Assembly (NCBI GenBank): GCA_002323895.1
Contig: DCQM01000024.1
Span: 1 to 53,503, forward strand
Direction of reading: 5' to 3'
Length of the DNA: 53,503 nt
DNA from: Akkermansiaceae bacterium UBA1518
GTDB taxonomy: Bacteria > Verrucomicrobiota > Verrucomicrobiia > Verrucomicrobiales > Akkermansiaceae
Shown here: one piece after another, positions 34,552 to 44,900 of the stretch
Layout: each line of letters opens with the position of its first letter
Position numbering within the stretch: the first letter of the stretch is position 1
Program-made: the position numbers and the translations under genes
The notes under the pieces: model-generated
Told to the model about the DNA's origin: nothing
The model's database searches: none
Seen by the model: the letters and a program-made list of their open reading frames with translations, nothing else

Positions 34552-34837
34552 GCCCCTAGAAAAACTTAGCGGATCGGGTTTGTCACCACTAAAAATTGAC
34601 ACCGGAGCCCTTAATTTGGCCTACATGTTAAGTTAATCATCAAATTTCGACAGCCCGATTCCCCACCGAAAATCATCAATTTAATATATTTGATAATACG
34701 TCCAGATCACGCATCTCGGCTTTTGGCAAGCCTTCCATCACGGCCCAACAACAAACCACCTTCCAAAAATTTAAAAATTTCTCTTTGATATACAAATTTC
34801 TTCCCATTCCCTCGCGCCCCTTCCATCTTTGCCACAC
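34552..34837. other. Intergenic region between the leuA leader and the YbjN-like gene
   Basis: AT-rich around 34625-34800. It should hold two divergent promoters, but I see no convincing -35/-10 pair on either strand. Frames across it look like chance. On the minus strand, GGGGCGTGAAGCTCACCCC (34556-34538) can form a second hairpin overlapping the leader GTG. Confidence 0.4.
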
Positions 34838-35350
34838 ATGGCAATATCCAGACAACTTCACTCCGTCATCGACGCCTTTGGCAAACAGGGCTGGCATTGT
34901 GAACAGATCGAAAACCGCGAGGTCGTCACATCAGCATTTGAGGCCCATCACACTCATATTCATCTTCACGCCCAAGCCTTCCCAAACCTAAATTCCCTTG
35001 CCGTTGTTGCCGAATCCCCCATGACATTCGATGAGGAGCGGATGCCACTAGCCCTAGAGCTTATCATGCGGGCGAACAAGCAATTGACTCTCGGCAACTT
35101 CGAATACGATTTCGATCGGAACCTTGTCGTCTTTCGCATCACCAATCTTTTTGACAAAGAAATCTACGATGCAGATATCATTTCATCGATGGTTCATTGC
35201 ACGATCGCCGAACTTGACCGTATTATTCCATTGGTAGGAGTCATAAACCGAACCTCCAATGACCTTCTCGACGACCTCTCCATCCCACTTCTTCTCGAGC
35301 GGGAAGACCTCTTGCCTCCTGTTCCAGAAGGAGAGGAAGAGGAACTTTAG
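34838..35350 (+). CDS. YbjN-domain-like protein
   Basis: 170 residues, cytoplasmic. The pattern AISRQLHSVIDAFGKQGWHC, LALELIMRANKQLTLGNFEY then DFDRNLVVFRITNLF, and a later region with alternating helices (IAELDRIIPLVGVI) fits the YbjN / type III secretion chaperone-like fold, whose members are thought to act as small regulatory or chaperone-like proteins. The C-terminus is very acidic (EGEEEEL). A TTG at 34829 would add three residues; the ATG is preferred. It stands on its own between leuA and the peroxiredoxin gene. Confidence 0.5.
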   Translation: MAISRQLHSVIDAFGKQGWHCEQIENREVVTSAFEAHHTHIHLHAQAFPNLNSLAVVAESPMTFDEERMPLALELIMRANKQLTLGNFEYDFDRNLVVFRITNLFDKEIYDADIISSMVHCTIAELDRIIPLVGVINRTSNDLLDDLSIPLLLEREDLLPPVPEGEEEEL

Positions 35351-35479
35351 CCGCCTTTTTTCCCACCACTCGGAAACCGAAACACCCGCAAGTCACTAAA
35401 TTCATCGAGTCCGTGGCTTGACGGAACCGATTTCACGTCCTAAGTCCACTTCACGGATTAAAAGATCCAAACCACTACC

Positions 35480-36109
35480 ATGTCTGTCTTGATTGGAAAA
35501 AAAGCCCCGACCTTCACGGCGAAAGCCGTGCAAGGTGATAACATCATCGACTCCTTCTCTCTGGAACAATATTTAGGTGAAAAGTATGTCGTCTTATTCT
35601 TCTACCCGAAAGATTTTACTTTCGTCTGCCCTACCGAGCTCCACCGCTTTCAGGAAGAGATCGCTGAATTCGAGGCCCGTAACGTTGCCGTTGTTGGCTG
35701 CTCAACTGATTCCGAATTCTCCCACTGGGCCTGGCTCAACACCCCCAAGAGTAAGGGGGGCATTGAGGGAGTCACCTACCCACTTGTTGCTGATATCAAC
35801 AAAACGATATCCGAATCTTACGATGTCCTTGCAGGCGAGGAAATGATCGATGAAAAAGGGAATATTGCCGTCGAAGGTGAACTCGTAGCCTATCGCGGAC
35901 TTTTCCTCATAGATCTGGACGGTAAAGTTCGCCACCAAGTCGTCAACGATATGCCTCTCGGACGTTCCATCGCGGAATGCCTTCGGACCATCGATGCTTT
36001 GCAGCACTTTGAAGAACACGGCGAGGTTTGCCCGATGGATTGGCAAAAAGGCCAGGAAGCAATGACCGCAGACCATCAGGGAGTTTCCGACTACCTTGGA
36101 AGCAAGTAA
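35480..36109 (+). CDS. Typical 2-Cys peroxiredoxin (AhpC/Prx family)
   Basis: 209 residues. It reduces hydrogen peroxide and organic peroxides. The peroxidatic Cys50 lies in FYPKDFTFVCPTE and the resolving Cys184 in HGEVCPMDW. The conserved Arg lies in the YRGLFLIDLDGKVRH region. No signal peptide, so cytoplasmic. The C-terminal tail ends YLGSK without the YF motif of over-oxidation-sensitive eukaryotic enzymes. It is a single-gene unit ended by the terminator at 36124-36163. Reductant genes (AhpF, Trx) are not in the window. Confidence 0.95.
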   Translation: MSVLIGKKAPTFTAKAVQGDNIIDSFSLEQYLGEKYVVLFFYPKDFTFVCPTELHRFQEEIAEFEARNVAVVGCSTDSEFSHWAWLNTPKSKGGIEGVTYPLVADINKTISESYDVLAGEEMIDEKGNIAVEGELVAYRGLFLIDLDGKVRHQVVNDMPLGRSIAECLRTIDALQHFEEHGEVCPMDWQKGQEAMTADHQGVSDYLGSK

Positions 36110-36123
36110 TCTAAATCTCACCT

Positions 36124-36163
36124 AAAATCCGGCCCATCCTAAGGGATGAGGCCGGATTTTTTT
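36124..36163 (+). terminator. Intrinsic terminator of the peroxiredoxin gene
   Basis: AAAATCCGGCC (36124-36134) pairs with GGCCGGATTTT (36150-36160), with an inner ATCC/GGAT stem, and is followed by a run of seven Ts (36157-36163). It lies 14 bases after the stop codon and can also act on the reverse strand because of the flanking As. Confidence 0.92.
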
Positions 36164-36304
36164 GCCATCAAAGCTTGGGAAATAGATTTGGTTCGCTGAC
36201 GCTTAACCCTTGGCTTCAATCGATCTCCATCGATAAGGTAATGACCTTAAGAGTAGTCGTCAGAATCCGCAGATAAGATTTTGCCCTTCCATTCAATCAG
36301 CCCT

Positions 36305-37558
36305 ATGTATCAACCCATGACTTCAAAAAACAAAGCCGCCGCCCAAAGAACAGCACCATGGGCTAAGCCAATGCCTAAAAAGCAATTTGACTTTATGCGT
36401 GAAATTCTTGCCGCTCCAAGTCCGATTGGACTCGAGGGAGCAATGACCTACGGCGTAATAAAACCGAACTTCGATAGAATTAAACCTAAGTCCTGGGCCG
36501 TCCAACAATTCAAAGGAAATGCTGGTATCGTCCTAGATACTGACCCAGGAGATGATGAAAAACCATCAGTCATGTTTATCGGGCACGCCGACAAAATTCG
36601 CCTTCAGGTCCGCAGCATCGGCAGCGATGGAAAAATATGGGTGAACAGTGACTCGTTTCTCCCCTGCACTCTCATTGGCCACGAAGTAAAACTTTTCTCT
36701 CAAAAGCCCAAGAAGCCTGGCCAATATCGCGTCATTGAAGGAGGCACAATCGAGGCTCTAGGCGCTATCCACTTCTCCGAACCCGCCCAGCGAACTGGTG
36801 ACAAAGGAATTAAGGGAGACATGCTTTTTCTCGAACTCCAACTACATGGCGAAAAATGTAAGGAGCGCGTCGAAGCTCTCGGGATCCGTCCTGGCGACCC
36901 CATCATTTTGAATCGCCCGATCCGCAAGGGCTTCACCGAGGATACCTTTTATGGTGCTTATCTCGACAACGGACTCGGCTGCTTCATGGTTGCAGAGCTT
37001 GCAAAGCTTCTTGCCAAAAAACCTCTCAAAAACATTCGAGTTCTTCACACCATCGCGACGCACGAAGAAATCGGACGCATGGGAGCCTCTGCCATTGCCG
37101 GAGAAATGAAGCCAGATATTCTTATTGGAGCCGACGTCAATCACGACTATGACGCAGCACCCGGTCTTTCAGCAAAGCGAATGAACAATCTCAGTATGGG
37201 CAAAGGATTCAGCCTCACCAACGGCTCCATCACTAGCGCCTACATCAACAGCATCATTGAAAAGGCCTGCCGAAAAGCAAACATCCCATATCAGATTGAC
37301 TTCGCTGGTCGCGACACAGGGACCGACGCCATGGCGGCTTCCCTTGCTGGAGTCGACAGTGCTGCCACCTCTATCGGGTTCCCAATTCGTAACATGCACA
37401 CGATTTCCGAAACCGGCCATACCCTTGATGTCCTCGCCGCCGTTCACGGGATGGAAGCCACGCTACGTGAAATGGATAAAATGAATCGAGGCAAAGGGCT
37501 CAATCGGAAAGATCTTCTCAACGAACACCCTCGTCTCGACGAAGCGAAAGAAGCTTAA
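36305..37558 (+). CDS. M42-family aminopeptidase (deblocking/glutamyl type)
   Basis: About 417 residues. M42 enzymes are cytoplasmic, oligomeric, metal-dependent aminopeptidases. Visible ligands: FIGHADKI (metal His and catalytic Asp), AYLDNGLGC (bridging Asp), ATHEEIGRMGA (catalytic Glu and metal Glu), GADVNHDYD, and the C-terminal NMHTISETGH (metal His), with FAGRDTGTDAMAASLAG before it. All metal-site positions are filled. The start is uncertain: a TTG at 36281 or ATGs at 36305 and 36317 are in frame, none with a good ribosome-binding site. It converges on the GGCT gene, with a hairpin at 37569-37610 between them. Confidence 0.85.
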   Translation: MYQPMTSKNKAAAQRTAPWAKPMPKKQFDFMREILAAPSPIGLEGAMTYGVIKPNFDRIKPKSWAVQQFKGNAGIVLDTDPGDDEKPSVMFIGHADKIRLQVRSIGSDGKIWVNSDSFLPCTLIGHEVKLFSQKPKKPGQYRVIEGGTIEALGAIHFSEPAQRTGDKGIKGDMLFLELQLHGEKCKERVEALGIRPGDPIILNRPIRKGFTEDTFYGAYLDNGLGCFMVAELAKLLAKKPLKNIRVLHTIATHEEIGRMGASAIAGEMKPDILIGADVNHDYDAAPGLSAKRMNNLSMGKGFSLTNGSITSAYINSIIEKACRKANIPYQIDFAGRDTGTDAMAASLAGVDSAATSIGFPIRNMHTISETGHTLDVLAAVHGMEATLREMDKMNRGKGLNRKDLLNEHPRLDEAKEA

Positions 37559-37568
37559 TATTTTGGCT

Positions 37569-37610
37569 CCATGAAACACCCATCAAAGTTGGGTTAGCTA
37601 GCTTTCATGG
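37569..37610. terminator. Possible bidirectional terminator between convergent genes
   Basis: CCATGAAA (37569-37576) pairs perfectly with TTTCATGG (37603-37610), enclosing a smaller CCCA/TGGG hairpin. It fills the 53-base gap between the M42 gene and the GGCT gene. There is no long T run on either side, so termination is plausible but not certain. Confidence 0.35.
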
Positions 37611-37611
37611 G

Positions 37612-37998
37612 TTAAGAATCAGATTTCATAGCCGACATCCAATCTCCTGAATAGACGACTTCATAATCTTCGATTCCTTTCAACCACTCATAAATCCAAA
37701 CTTTCGTAGGCTTCTGGCCTAACGAAACGTTAATTCGGATTCGGTGATACTCATCTTCCGCCTCATTTTGAGAACCTATCCCCTCAAATTTATCGAGTTG
37801 TTTTAGTAACTCCGGCCCAACTTCGTAAACCTCGCCCTTCACTCGGGTGTCCCCTTTTAAAACTAGGCCCGGATACCAATCAATCTTTACCAGCGTTCCT
37901 TGCACTACGGCTGATCCCAAGCAGCGGGCGCCCTCCATCCGCCAGTCGCTTGAAGCTCCTTTACGCAGGGCTCCATAAACGAAAAGCAGATCACTCAT
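37612..37998 (-). CDS. Gamma-glutamylcyclotransferase-like (AIG2/GGCT fold) protein
   Basis: 128 residues with the family opening LLFVYGALRKG (family: vFVYGTLrxG; the Thr is Ala here) and the acidic centre LLKQLDKFEGIGSQNEAEDEYHRI with the Glu expected at the active site, then VWIYEWLKGIEDYE. Family members form 5-oxoproline from gamma-glutamyl compounds or are of unknown substrate. The ATG overlaps the last eight bases of obg, so translation is probably coupled; a GTG directly before adds one residue. Confidence 0.8.
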   Translation of the reverse strand: MSDLLFVYGALRKGASSDWRMEGARCLGSAVVQGTLVKIDWYPGLVLKGDTRVKGEVYEVGPELLKQLDKFEGIGSQNEAEDEYHRIRINVSLGQKPTKVWIYEWLKGIEDYEVVYSGDWMSAMKSDS

Positions 37999-39055
37999 CA
38001 CTAGAATCGAGAATCCGAGACATCTCTACCTTCAGCTCATCCAGCCCCTCGCCCTCCATTGCTGAAATCGGAACAATTGGAATCTTAGGAAACCGATTCT
38101 TAAAGATCGCAAGGTTTTCTTCGGCACCCTCAAGATCCATCTTGTTAGCAACAACCATCCACGGGAATTTTGCTAGATCTTCGTCGTAAAGTTTGATCTC
38201 GGTCCGCAAAGTTTGGATATCCTCGATCGGATCACGAAGCTCGCTTCCCGGAATATCGACCACAAAAAGCAACACCCGACAGCGAGTAATGTGGCGCAAA
38301 AATTCATGGCCAAGTCCACGATTATCATGAGCCCCCTCAATCAGCCCTGGAATATCAGCAACCGTACACCGCTTCTGACCATCAAGAGTCACGACCCCGA
38401 TTTGGGGGGTTAATGTCGTGAATGGATACGATGCAACCTTAGGCTGCTTCGCTGAGATTTTTCCCAAGAGAGTCGATTTTCCAGCGTTTGGAAATCCAAC
38501 CAACCCGACATCTGCGATTCTCCGAAGTTCGAGGTAAAAGACGCCCTGATCTCCTTCGGTTCCTAGCTCCCGCTCTTGTGGAACCTGATTCGTAGCGCTC
38601 CGAAAATGAAAGTTTCCTCGTCCACCCTTCCCCGGTTCAAGCAAAACAAACTCCTGCCCTTCCTCAGTCAAGTCGCATACCGGAACAAGATCCACCCCTT
38701 CCTCGCTGCGCTCCATCTCGACCGCTTCCTGAACATCAAAGGCTGGACTACGATAAATAACTGTTCCAGGAGGAACCCGCCCAATCTTAGTCTTTCCGTC
38801 TCGTCCATGCCGCTTCCAACTTTGCCCATGGGCACCATCTTCTGCATAAAGCTTCGGGTCGTAATGGAAATTACGAAGATTGTCGGTGTTCCCATCGACT
38901 ATCAACTTTACTTTGCCACCATTCCCACCATCACCACCATCGGGGCCTCCTCGGGGGACAAATTTTTCCTTACGAAAACTTACCGCTCCGTGTCCACCAT
39001 TCCCGGCGCGACAGTGAACGCGGATATGGTCGACAAATGACTTATCTCTTTTCAT
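37991..39055 (-). CDS. obg: Obg/CgtA GTPase
   Basis: 354 residues. The Obg fold at the N-terminus has the glycine-rich PRGGPDGGDGGNGGKV and GKGGRGNFHF. The GTPase domain (from about 165) has G1 GFPNAGKST, the switch segment SYPFTTLTPQIG, G3 DIPGLIEGA, G4 NKMD and G5 SAMEGEG. It binds the large ribosomal subunit and acts in ribosome assembly and stress control (family knowledge). There is no long C-terminal extension. holB upstream ends in ATGA overlap with this start, and the GGCT gene overlaps its end. Confidence 0.96.
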   Translation of the reverse strand: MKRDKSFVDHIRVHCRAGNGGHGAVSFRKEKFVPRGGPDGGDGGNGGKVKLIVDGNTDNLRNFHYDPKLYAEDGAHGQSWKRHGRDGKTKIGRVPPGTVIYRSPAFDVQEAVEMERSEEGVDLVPVCDLTEEGQEFVLLEPGKGGRGNFHFRSATNQVPQERELGTEGDQGVFYLELRRIADVGLVGFPNAGKSTLLGKISAKQPKVASYPFTTLTPQIGVVTLDGQKRCTVADIPGLIEGAHDNRGLGHEFLRHITRCRVLLFVVDIPGSELRDPIEDIQTLRTEIKLYDEDLAKFPWMVVANKMDLEGAEENLAIFKNRFPKIPIVPISAMEGEGLDELKVEMSRILDSSDE

Positions 39056-40074
39056 GCGGTAATCTTTCCAAAGGTATTCATCAAGGAAACCTCAAGTGCG
39101 AGCGCTTCCACGACATTTGTTTCCAATAAGCGTCGCAGCTCTTCCATGGCCGCGACCCGTCGCAAAAGCACGTCTAAATCTTCATCCTCCACCGCTTTTT
39201 TCATCACCTCTTCATGCTCAGGAAACTCCAAACCTTCGCCACCAGCCTTCAATCGGAGTAAATCACCAACCCAAGCATGGATAGTCTCAATCATCAAAGC
39301 CCGCTCCCCCAAATAATCAGCGGAAGCTTGCGCTAAATACACTTTCTCCCGATCGTCTATCCACTTCGAATCAACAATCTTTTGATACTTCACCTTGTCT
39401 TCCTTCAATAAGCCAGCATAACCCTTCTCAATCTCTACCTTGCGATCGCGGAGGAGACTTTCGAGCCCTGCCTTGACGGCTAACCCTGTTTCTAATTCAC
39501 CAATCCCGTCCCGGGTAACACTCTCCAGAAGTGGCAAAATACGCTCTACCTGCTCCGACCTCTCAGCCCCCGGTGTTGCCGCCAATGCAATATGAACACA
39601 ACGCGACCAAATAGTGGTAAGCAACTTCTCGGGTTCGCTTGAGAGTAAAAGTAGAATACTTTCGCGAGGTGGTTCTTCTAAGGTCTTTAGAAAAGCATTG
39701 GCCGCTGAGTCCCCCATCCTATCCGCATCTACAATAACCCCAATCTTCCATGTCCCCTCAGGGGACGATTGATTCATCATTTTTTCAAGAGCACGAATAT
39801 CATCCACCGCAATTTTTCGGGACTTGGACCGAGGGCGGACCACGCGAATATATTCTCCTTCTTGTTCAGCAAGTAGAGGAGCCTCAACCTCAACAGGGTC
39901 TCCCCAAAGATCATCCCCCTCATCCCCCTTACTATTGAGAAGGTGCGCCATTTTTGCGGCCAAATCTTCCTTCCCGCCGCCTTTGGCACCTGTCACCAAA
40001 AAAGCATGCGCAAGTCGTCCACGCTCGTGAGCCACCGAAATAAGGTCAAATGCTTTGGCCACCGTGAATGCCAT
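39052..40074 (-). CDS. holB: DNA polymerase III delta-prime-like subunit
   Basis: 340 residues. Clamp-loader-type AAA+ protein: LAHAFLVTGAKGGGKEDLA (Walker A-like), VDDIRALEKMMNQSSPEGTW, VIVDADRMGDSAANAFLKTL then EEPP, and a sensor segment TIWSRCVHI. The C-terminal collar domain is less conserved. The Cys4 zinc module of DnaX is absent, which supports delta-prime over gamma/tau. It is the first gene of the (-) cluster holB-obg-GGCT, all overlapping by a few bases. Confidence 0.85.
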   Translation of the reverse strand: MAFTVAKAFDLISVAHERGRLAHAFLVTGAKGGGKEDLAAKMAHLLNSKGDEGDDLWGDPVEVEAPLLAEQEGEYIRVVRPRSKSRKIAVDDIRALEKMMNQSSPEGTWKIGVIVDADRMGDSAANAFLKTLEEPPRESILLLLSSEPEKLLTTIWSRCVHIALAATPGAERSEQVERILPLLESVTRDGIGELETGLAVKAGLESLLRDRKVEIEKGYAGLLKEDKVKYQKIVDSKWIDDREKVYLAQASADYLGERALMIETIHAWVGDLLRLKAGGEGLEFPEHEEVMKKAVEDEDLDVLLRRVAAMEELRRLLETNVVEALALEVSLMNTFGKITA

Positions 40075-40168
40075 GTACCAAAACTACCCGTCCCCCGAGC
40101 AACGGGCAAGATTATGTCGACATCGAAATCTCGGTGCATTCTACACCTTAATCTGTCACCCTATCAAT

Positions 40169-41989
40169 ATGTTGAAACTTGTTTCACTTTTTACCGTCAC
40201 CCTATTTCTGCAAGCTCAAGCCTATCGAGACCCCATCAGGCTCACTCACGGCCCGATGCTGGGGAAACCAACTAGTAGCTCAGTCGCCGTCTGGGGCCGG
40301 ACTTCTGAACCTGGCGAATTTATCGTTAAATTTGGAACGGAGCCGTCTCAATTGACTCATTCGAGCCTTCCTGCAAAAACCGAGATCGACCGGGACAATA
40401 CTGGCGTTGCTAATTTGATAGGTCTCAAAGGAGATACCCGCTACCACTACCAGATTTTCGTAAACGACAATCCTCACGGCCTTCCTGGGACTTTCTTAAC
40501 CTTGCCCTCGGCGGAGGAAAGCCGGAACCCAGAACATAACCCAAAAGGCCTCTTCAACTTCCGATTTGAAGTCGGATCCTGTGCAAACCAAAACCCGCTT
40601 CATGGAATCGGCCACCGCTCACCAGTCTACGAAAACCTGAATCAAGACTGGGCTGATAAAACTCACTTCCACATTATGAATGGTGACTGGCTCTACGAGG
40701 AGCTCCGCACATACCCATCCGAAGCCTGGCGCCTCATTCAAGGACAAGATGCCCTCCCACCCACCGTGAAAACTATGCCCTCAATCGTCGGGGTCTGGGA
40801 AAACTACAAACTCTACCTCAGTCGGGGAAATGAACTAGCCCAGTGGCATCGTAACGTCCCCAGCTATTTCACCTTTGATGATCACGAGCTCGTAAACGAT
40901 ATTTGGGGCTCAGCCGAAATCGGCAAACGCCACCGCCGAACCGTATTTCGTGATATTGGGACCCGAGCTTGGTTCGATTACCTTGGCTGGGCCAACCCCG
41001 TAGAACATCCCCGCAGGGTCCACGCTGCCCGTGGAAAAATGACTGCCGGCAGTAAGCTCCTCATCGATTCTTCGACCGATTTCACGAAACTCCCAATTGA
41101 TAAGATGGGGACGCTTCACGTTCACTGGGGCACTCCCGAAGCTGGTGTCAACAACCTCAAGTTTGACAACGACGATGGGCATAAGAATTCCTATGTTTAT
41201 CAAATCACTAAAGTCATAAACGCCCACACCCTGGAGCTCCACATGCCAGCGAAGGTAAGCGATGAAGTCACTTACTCAATCGGACGTAGTTCCTTTGGGA
41301 AATTTCGCGTCGCAAATTGCGAATTCTTTCTCCTCGACACCCGGGGCTCGAGAGACATGCACGACGTAGCAAATCGCGGTAAGGAAGGAGTCTCCATGCT
41401 TGGAAAGACACAACGCGAGTGGCTACTCAAATCAATGAAGGAAAGTGATGCTGATTTCTTTTTCCTCACCTCCACTGTCCCCTTTATGATTCCTCACAGT
41501 GGCGCTGGTGGTTTTGAAGCCGCTAAAAATAAAGAAGAAGCTTGGACCGGCTTTCTCGATGAACGTGAACAGTTGATTAACGAGTGGGACAAGCTCGGGA
41601 AGAAAGTCTTTGTTATGACCGGCGACCTCCACAATAGCTTCGCCATCAAAATTACTGACAATGTATGGGAGTTCTGTTGTGGCCCGCACAACAGCGTGAA
41701 TCACGTCCCCAAGAATGACGAAATGAATCGGCCTGCTACTGGCATCTTCGACTGGGGTCCGCGCAAATGCGACATCCGCTGGAGCTCTTACATCCTTCCC
41801 GACCTCGAAAGACTCCAGCGGCTTTACCCTTACTTCTGTGTCGTCCAAGTGAACAATGTCTTCAATATGCCTCAAAAACTGGGAAATAAGCGCTTGGTCG
41901 CCTACCCCCACCCACAAATTATTTTTCAATATTATAATGGCAGAACTGGTGAACTCGCTTATGCCGAAGCAATCTCACTAGATCGGTAA
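40169..41989 (+). CDS. PhoD-family alkaline phosphatase/phosphodiesterase, exported
   Basis: 606 residues with a signal peptide (MLKLVSLFTVTLFLQAQA). The N-terminal beta-sandwich (PMLGKPTSSSVAVWGRT, TRYHYQIFVND) precedes the metallophosphatase core: FEVGSCANQ, HFHIMNGDWLYEE (metal Asp), FTFDDHELVNDIWG and KVFVMTGDLHNSFA. PhoD enzymes release phosphate from phosphodiesters such as teichoic acids, phospholipids or nucleic acids, using iron and calcium. The frame is open from 40055, but the signal peptide marks the start at 40169. It converges on the CotH gene, three bases apart. Confidence 0.9.
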   Translation: MLKLVSLFTVTLFLQAQAYRDPIRLTHGPMLGKPTSSSVAVWGRTSEPGEFIVKFGTEPSQLTHSSLPAKTEIDRDNTGVANLIGLKGDTRYHYQIFVNDNPHGLPGTFLTLPSAEESRNPEHNPKGLFNFRFEVGSCANQNPLHGIGHRSPVYENLNQDWADKTHFHIMNGDWLYEELRTYPSEAWRLIQGQDALPPTVKTMPSIVGVWENYKLYLSRGNELAQWHRNVPSYFTFDDHELVNDIWGSAEIGKRHRRTVFRDIGTRAWFDYLGWANPVEHPRRVHAARGKMTAGSKLLIDSSTDFTKLPIDKMGTLHVHWGTPEAGVNNLKFDNDDGHKNSYVYQITKVINAHTLELHMPAKVSDEVTYSIGRSSFGKFRVANCEFFLLDTRGSRDMHDVANRGKEGVSMLGKTQREWLLKSMKESDADFFFLTSTVPFMIPHSGAGGFEAAKNKEEAWTGFLDEREQLINEWDKLGKKVFVMTGDLHNSFAIKITDNVWEFCCGPHNSVNHVPKNDEMNRPATGIFDWGPRKCDIRWSSYILPDLERLQRLYPYFCVVQVNNVFNMPQKLGNKRLVAYPHPQIIFQYYNGRTGELAYAEAISLDR

Positions 41990-41992
41990 AAC

Positions 41993-44900
41993 CTACTCCG
42001 AAATCGCCTTGAGTCGGAGGTAAGCATCGCCCTTCCCAATCGACAGCGGGTGACGATAAGTAGAAGTCACAGAGCCGTCTTCAGACATTAACTCGGGAAG
42101 CACTAACACCCCTTCATCGGTCCAACTAGAAAGATCGCCACTCACTTCTGCGACCACCCTAGCTGCTCTCTCCCCGGGGGCGCGAGTAATAGTAACGGTG
42201 AGATAGCTCTCACCATCGATCTCCCTGATTTCACTAGCTAGCTTCCCAGGCGAGCTGGCTGAATCACGAGGAAGTGAACCTAAGGAAAACTCAAAGAAAT
42301 TACTCCAACCATCACCGTCAGGATCGGAATCCTCACTAGAAATTGCAGGATTTAGCAAATCTGCGCCCGAAAAGACGGCGGCCTGCCATGAAGAAAAATC
42401 CAGCCGCCCACCGGGAGAGCCACCTTGAGAACCCGACATCTTCCAGTTAGTTGGATCACCATGATCTCCCCGTCGATCAATGACTTGAATAGAATGTCCA
42501 TCGAGATCAGCTAGATCCGGCCACGGCGAAGAATTGTCATAGGAAAACTCATGAATGAGAGAGTCTTCCTGCCCAATCATCCTAAGCTGTTCTCCCCCAT
42601 TCGAAAGCTGTCCTGAATATTCACCGGCAATCAACCCGTCAAAATCGGTTCCGAAACGAACGCGAAAGGCATCGATGCTCTTAACTAAGAGAAGCTTCTC
42701 TCCCGGACCAAGAACACGAATAAAGGACTCGGAAAAATCAAAAATAATACCATCAGTGAGGCGAACAGAGCTCAGATCGATAGTTTCCCGTGAGAAATTC
42801 TCCAAGCGAATGAACTCAAAGAAATCGCCATCATCAAAACCAGCATCAATCTCGGCCTGATTGGCTCCGACAGGATTGTAGAGGATCTCAGCAATTGCTA
42901 AATTCTGGGAGGTCGCTGGCACCGAATCGACGGTAAAGCTAGATGAAGTAACCGCACTCCATTCACCATTTTCAAAACTGCGAGCCTTCACCGTAACTGG
43001 CTCATTCACGAAGATCGGTACATTCCCATTGGCAGCGCGCTCACCGCTCAACCCGATGTCTAGGACCATGTCACTATTCCCTGGGGAATTGTGGAGTTCA
43101 ATTACGATTATATTTGAACCGCTAACTAGAAGATTCGGGTCAATCGGATAGGCTCGATAATCAGCCTCATTTCCATCATCTGTATCAGACGTCGGGACAG
43201 TCGAATAATCCGTTTGAGTGGGCAAATTAGATCCACGAAAGGCCTCCATACCATTCACAAAAATCACGATTCCCCCGTCTACTAAAAGGTTCGCCGAAAG
43301 AGACAGGTATGCCGAAGGATCATCAATTTCAAAAGCTTTACGGAAATAGCTAGTCGACTGCCGTGGGGGCGCACGATTCACTTCAGTTTCAATTGCAACT
43401 GTCACACCACCGCTTGCAATCTTGCCATACCCAAGAGGAGCCGAACCACTTTGCCATTCACTATCATCGTAGCTTAATAAGCGCCATTCTGTTCCCAAAT
43501 CTCCCTCTGTTGCATTGTATTTCCAAATCGATCCCTCCTCAATCAACACTTCTTCCTGCAACCCTCCAGTCTGCGAGATGGCATTGGGATTTGGAGCACC
43601 ACCTGGCATCCTCGGATCAGATCCGTCAGTGGTATAGTAGAACATGGTATTTTCATTAGTAATAAGTAGCGGATACCCTTCGGATACCGTCCCCCCAAAC
43701 TGACTAAAGGCAGGTGGCGAGATTTCAGGCCATAGATTATTATCGCGGAAGTCTTGACGCACTGGACCAAGAAGGTAGCGACGCCGGCCGCTTGCAGGAT
43801 TGGTCCATCGGAGAACCTTTCCCGTATTAACAGCCTGATTTTCGATTAAGCGGAGTAGGTCCTCAAATTCACTTTTCAGCCCGTCAAAGCGTTTTCGGAT
43901 ATGTGAATTCGACTGATCCCTATCATCCAAAATCCCACCATTAAAAAGGTGCTTCTGAATCTGGTCAGCAAACAATAATCGAAATTCCTCCCATCGATTG
44001 AGACCCCGCCATAGATCACGCAGTTCTCCTCGCGTCCCAGTCTGACCATTCTGACCTGTGGAAGTGCCCGCGATATAATTACGAATCATCTCCTGAGAAA
44101 CCGGGCGATTCCCGGCATTATTCATAGCGCCTTCGGCATCCCAAACATAAAGCCGATACCGACCCTCAGCTGATCGCTCTTTAGCAGCGACCCAATTATT
44201 ATGGGGCCAATCCCATGTTGCTCCGTAAATATTAAGGAGGTAATAATTTGCCATATTTTCGACGTCCGCCACCTCAAGCACCTTTTGCCAGTTCTGGGTA
44301 TTTATCGCCGCATTCAAACGACTAATCATATCGTCCCAAGCGGTCTTATCGCCTTCCGCAATATTATCATTTCCCTCATACTGAAGAACGTCCCATTGGG
44401 CGCCGTCATTATTACTATGCAATGACCGGAAAAATGGTTCACGGAGACGCTCTACCATATTGTAATATCCTTTAAGACTGCCATTCACGTAAAGGCTATT
44501 GATAACGCCAAGACTAGCACCATTTCCCATATCAGAGCTGAGACGACGAAATAACTCATCAATGATGAAGGGATTACGAATATCATTTTTCCCTGCCCGA
44601 ATCCGAAATCTTTCATATCCGCTAAAGGTTCGCGCTGGACCGTTTAAAGGAAGACTTACCGACGGGTTCCCATAGTCGTCGCGGAAGTATAGGTTAAACG
44701 AAGGCTTCTGAACCGCTGAATCAGGCCAGGGGGAAGCTGATGTCTGGGTCAACTGCATCCTTGGGCGAGAATACGAACTGGCAGCAACTCTCAATCCCAC
44801 GTCCGAACGGAAGCCTGCAGTCCCATCCTTAAAATAATATTCAGCATGAATCGGACGCTCGTAAGCACGCCCGCGATTAATGACATTATTATAATCGGAC

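Noticed and set aside
35418..35446. TTGACG with 17-base spacing upstream of the peroxiredoxin gene
   Set aside because: The -10 candidate (TAAGTC) matches only two consensus positions.
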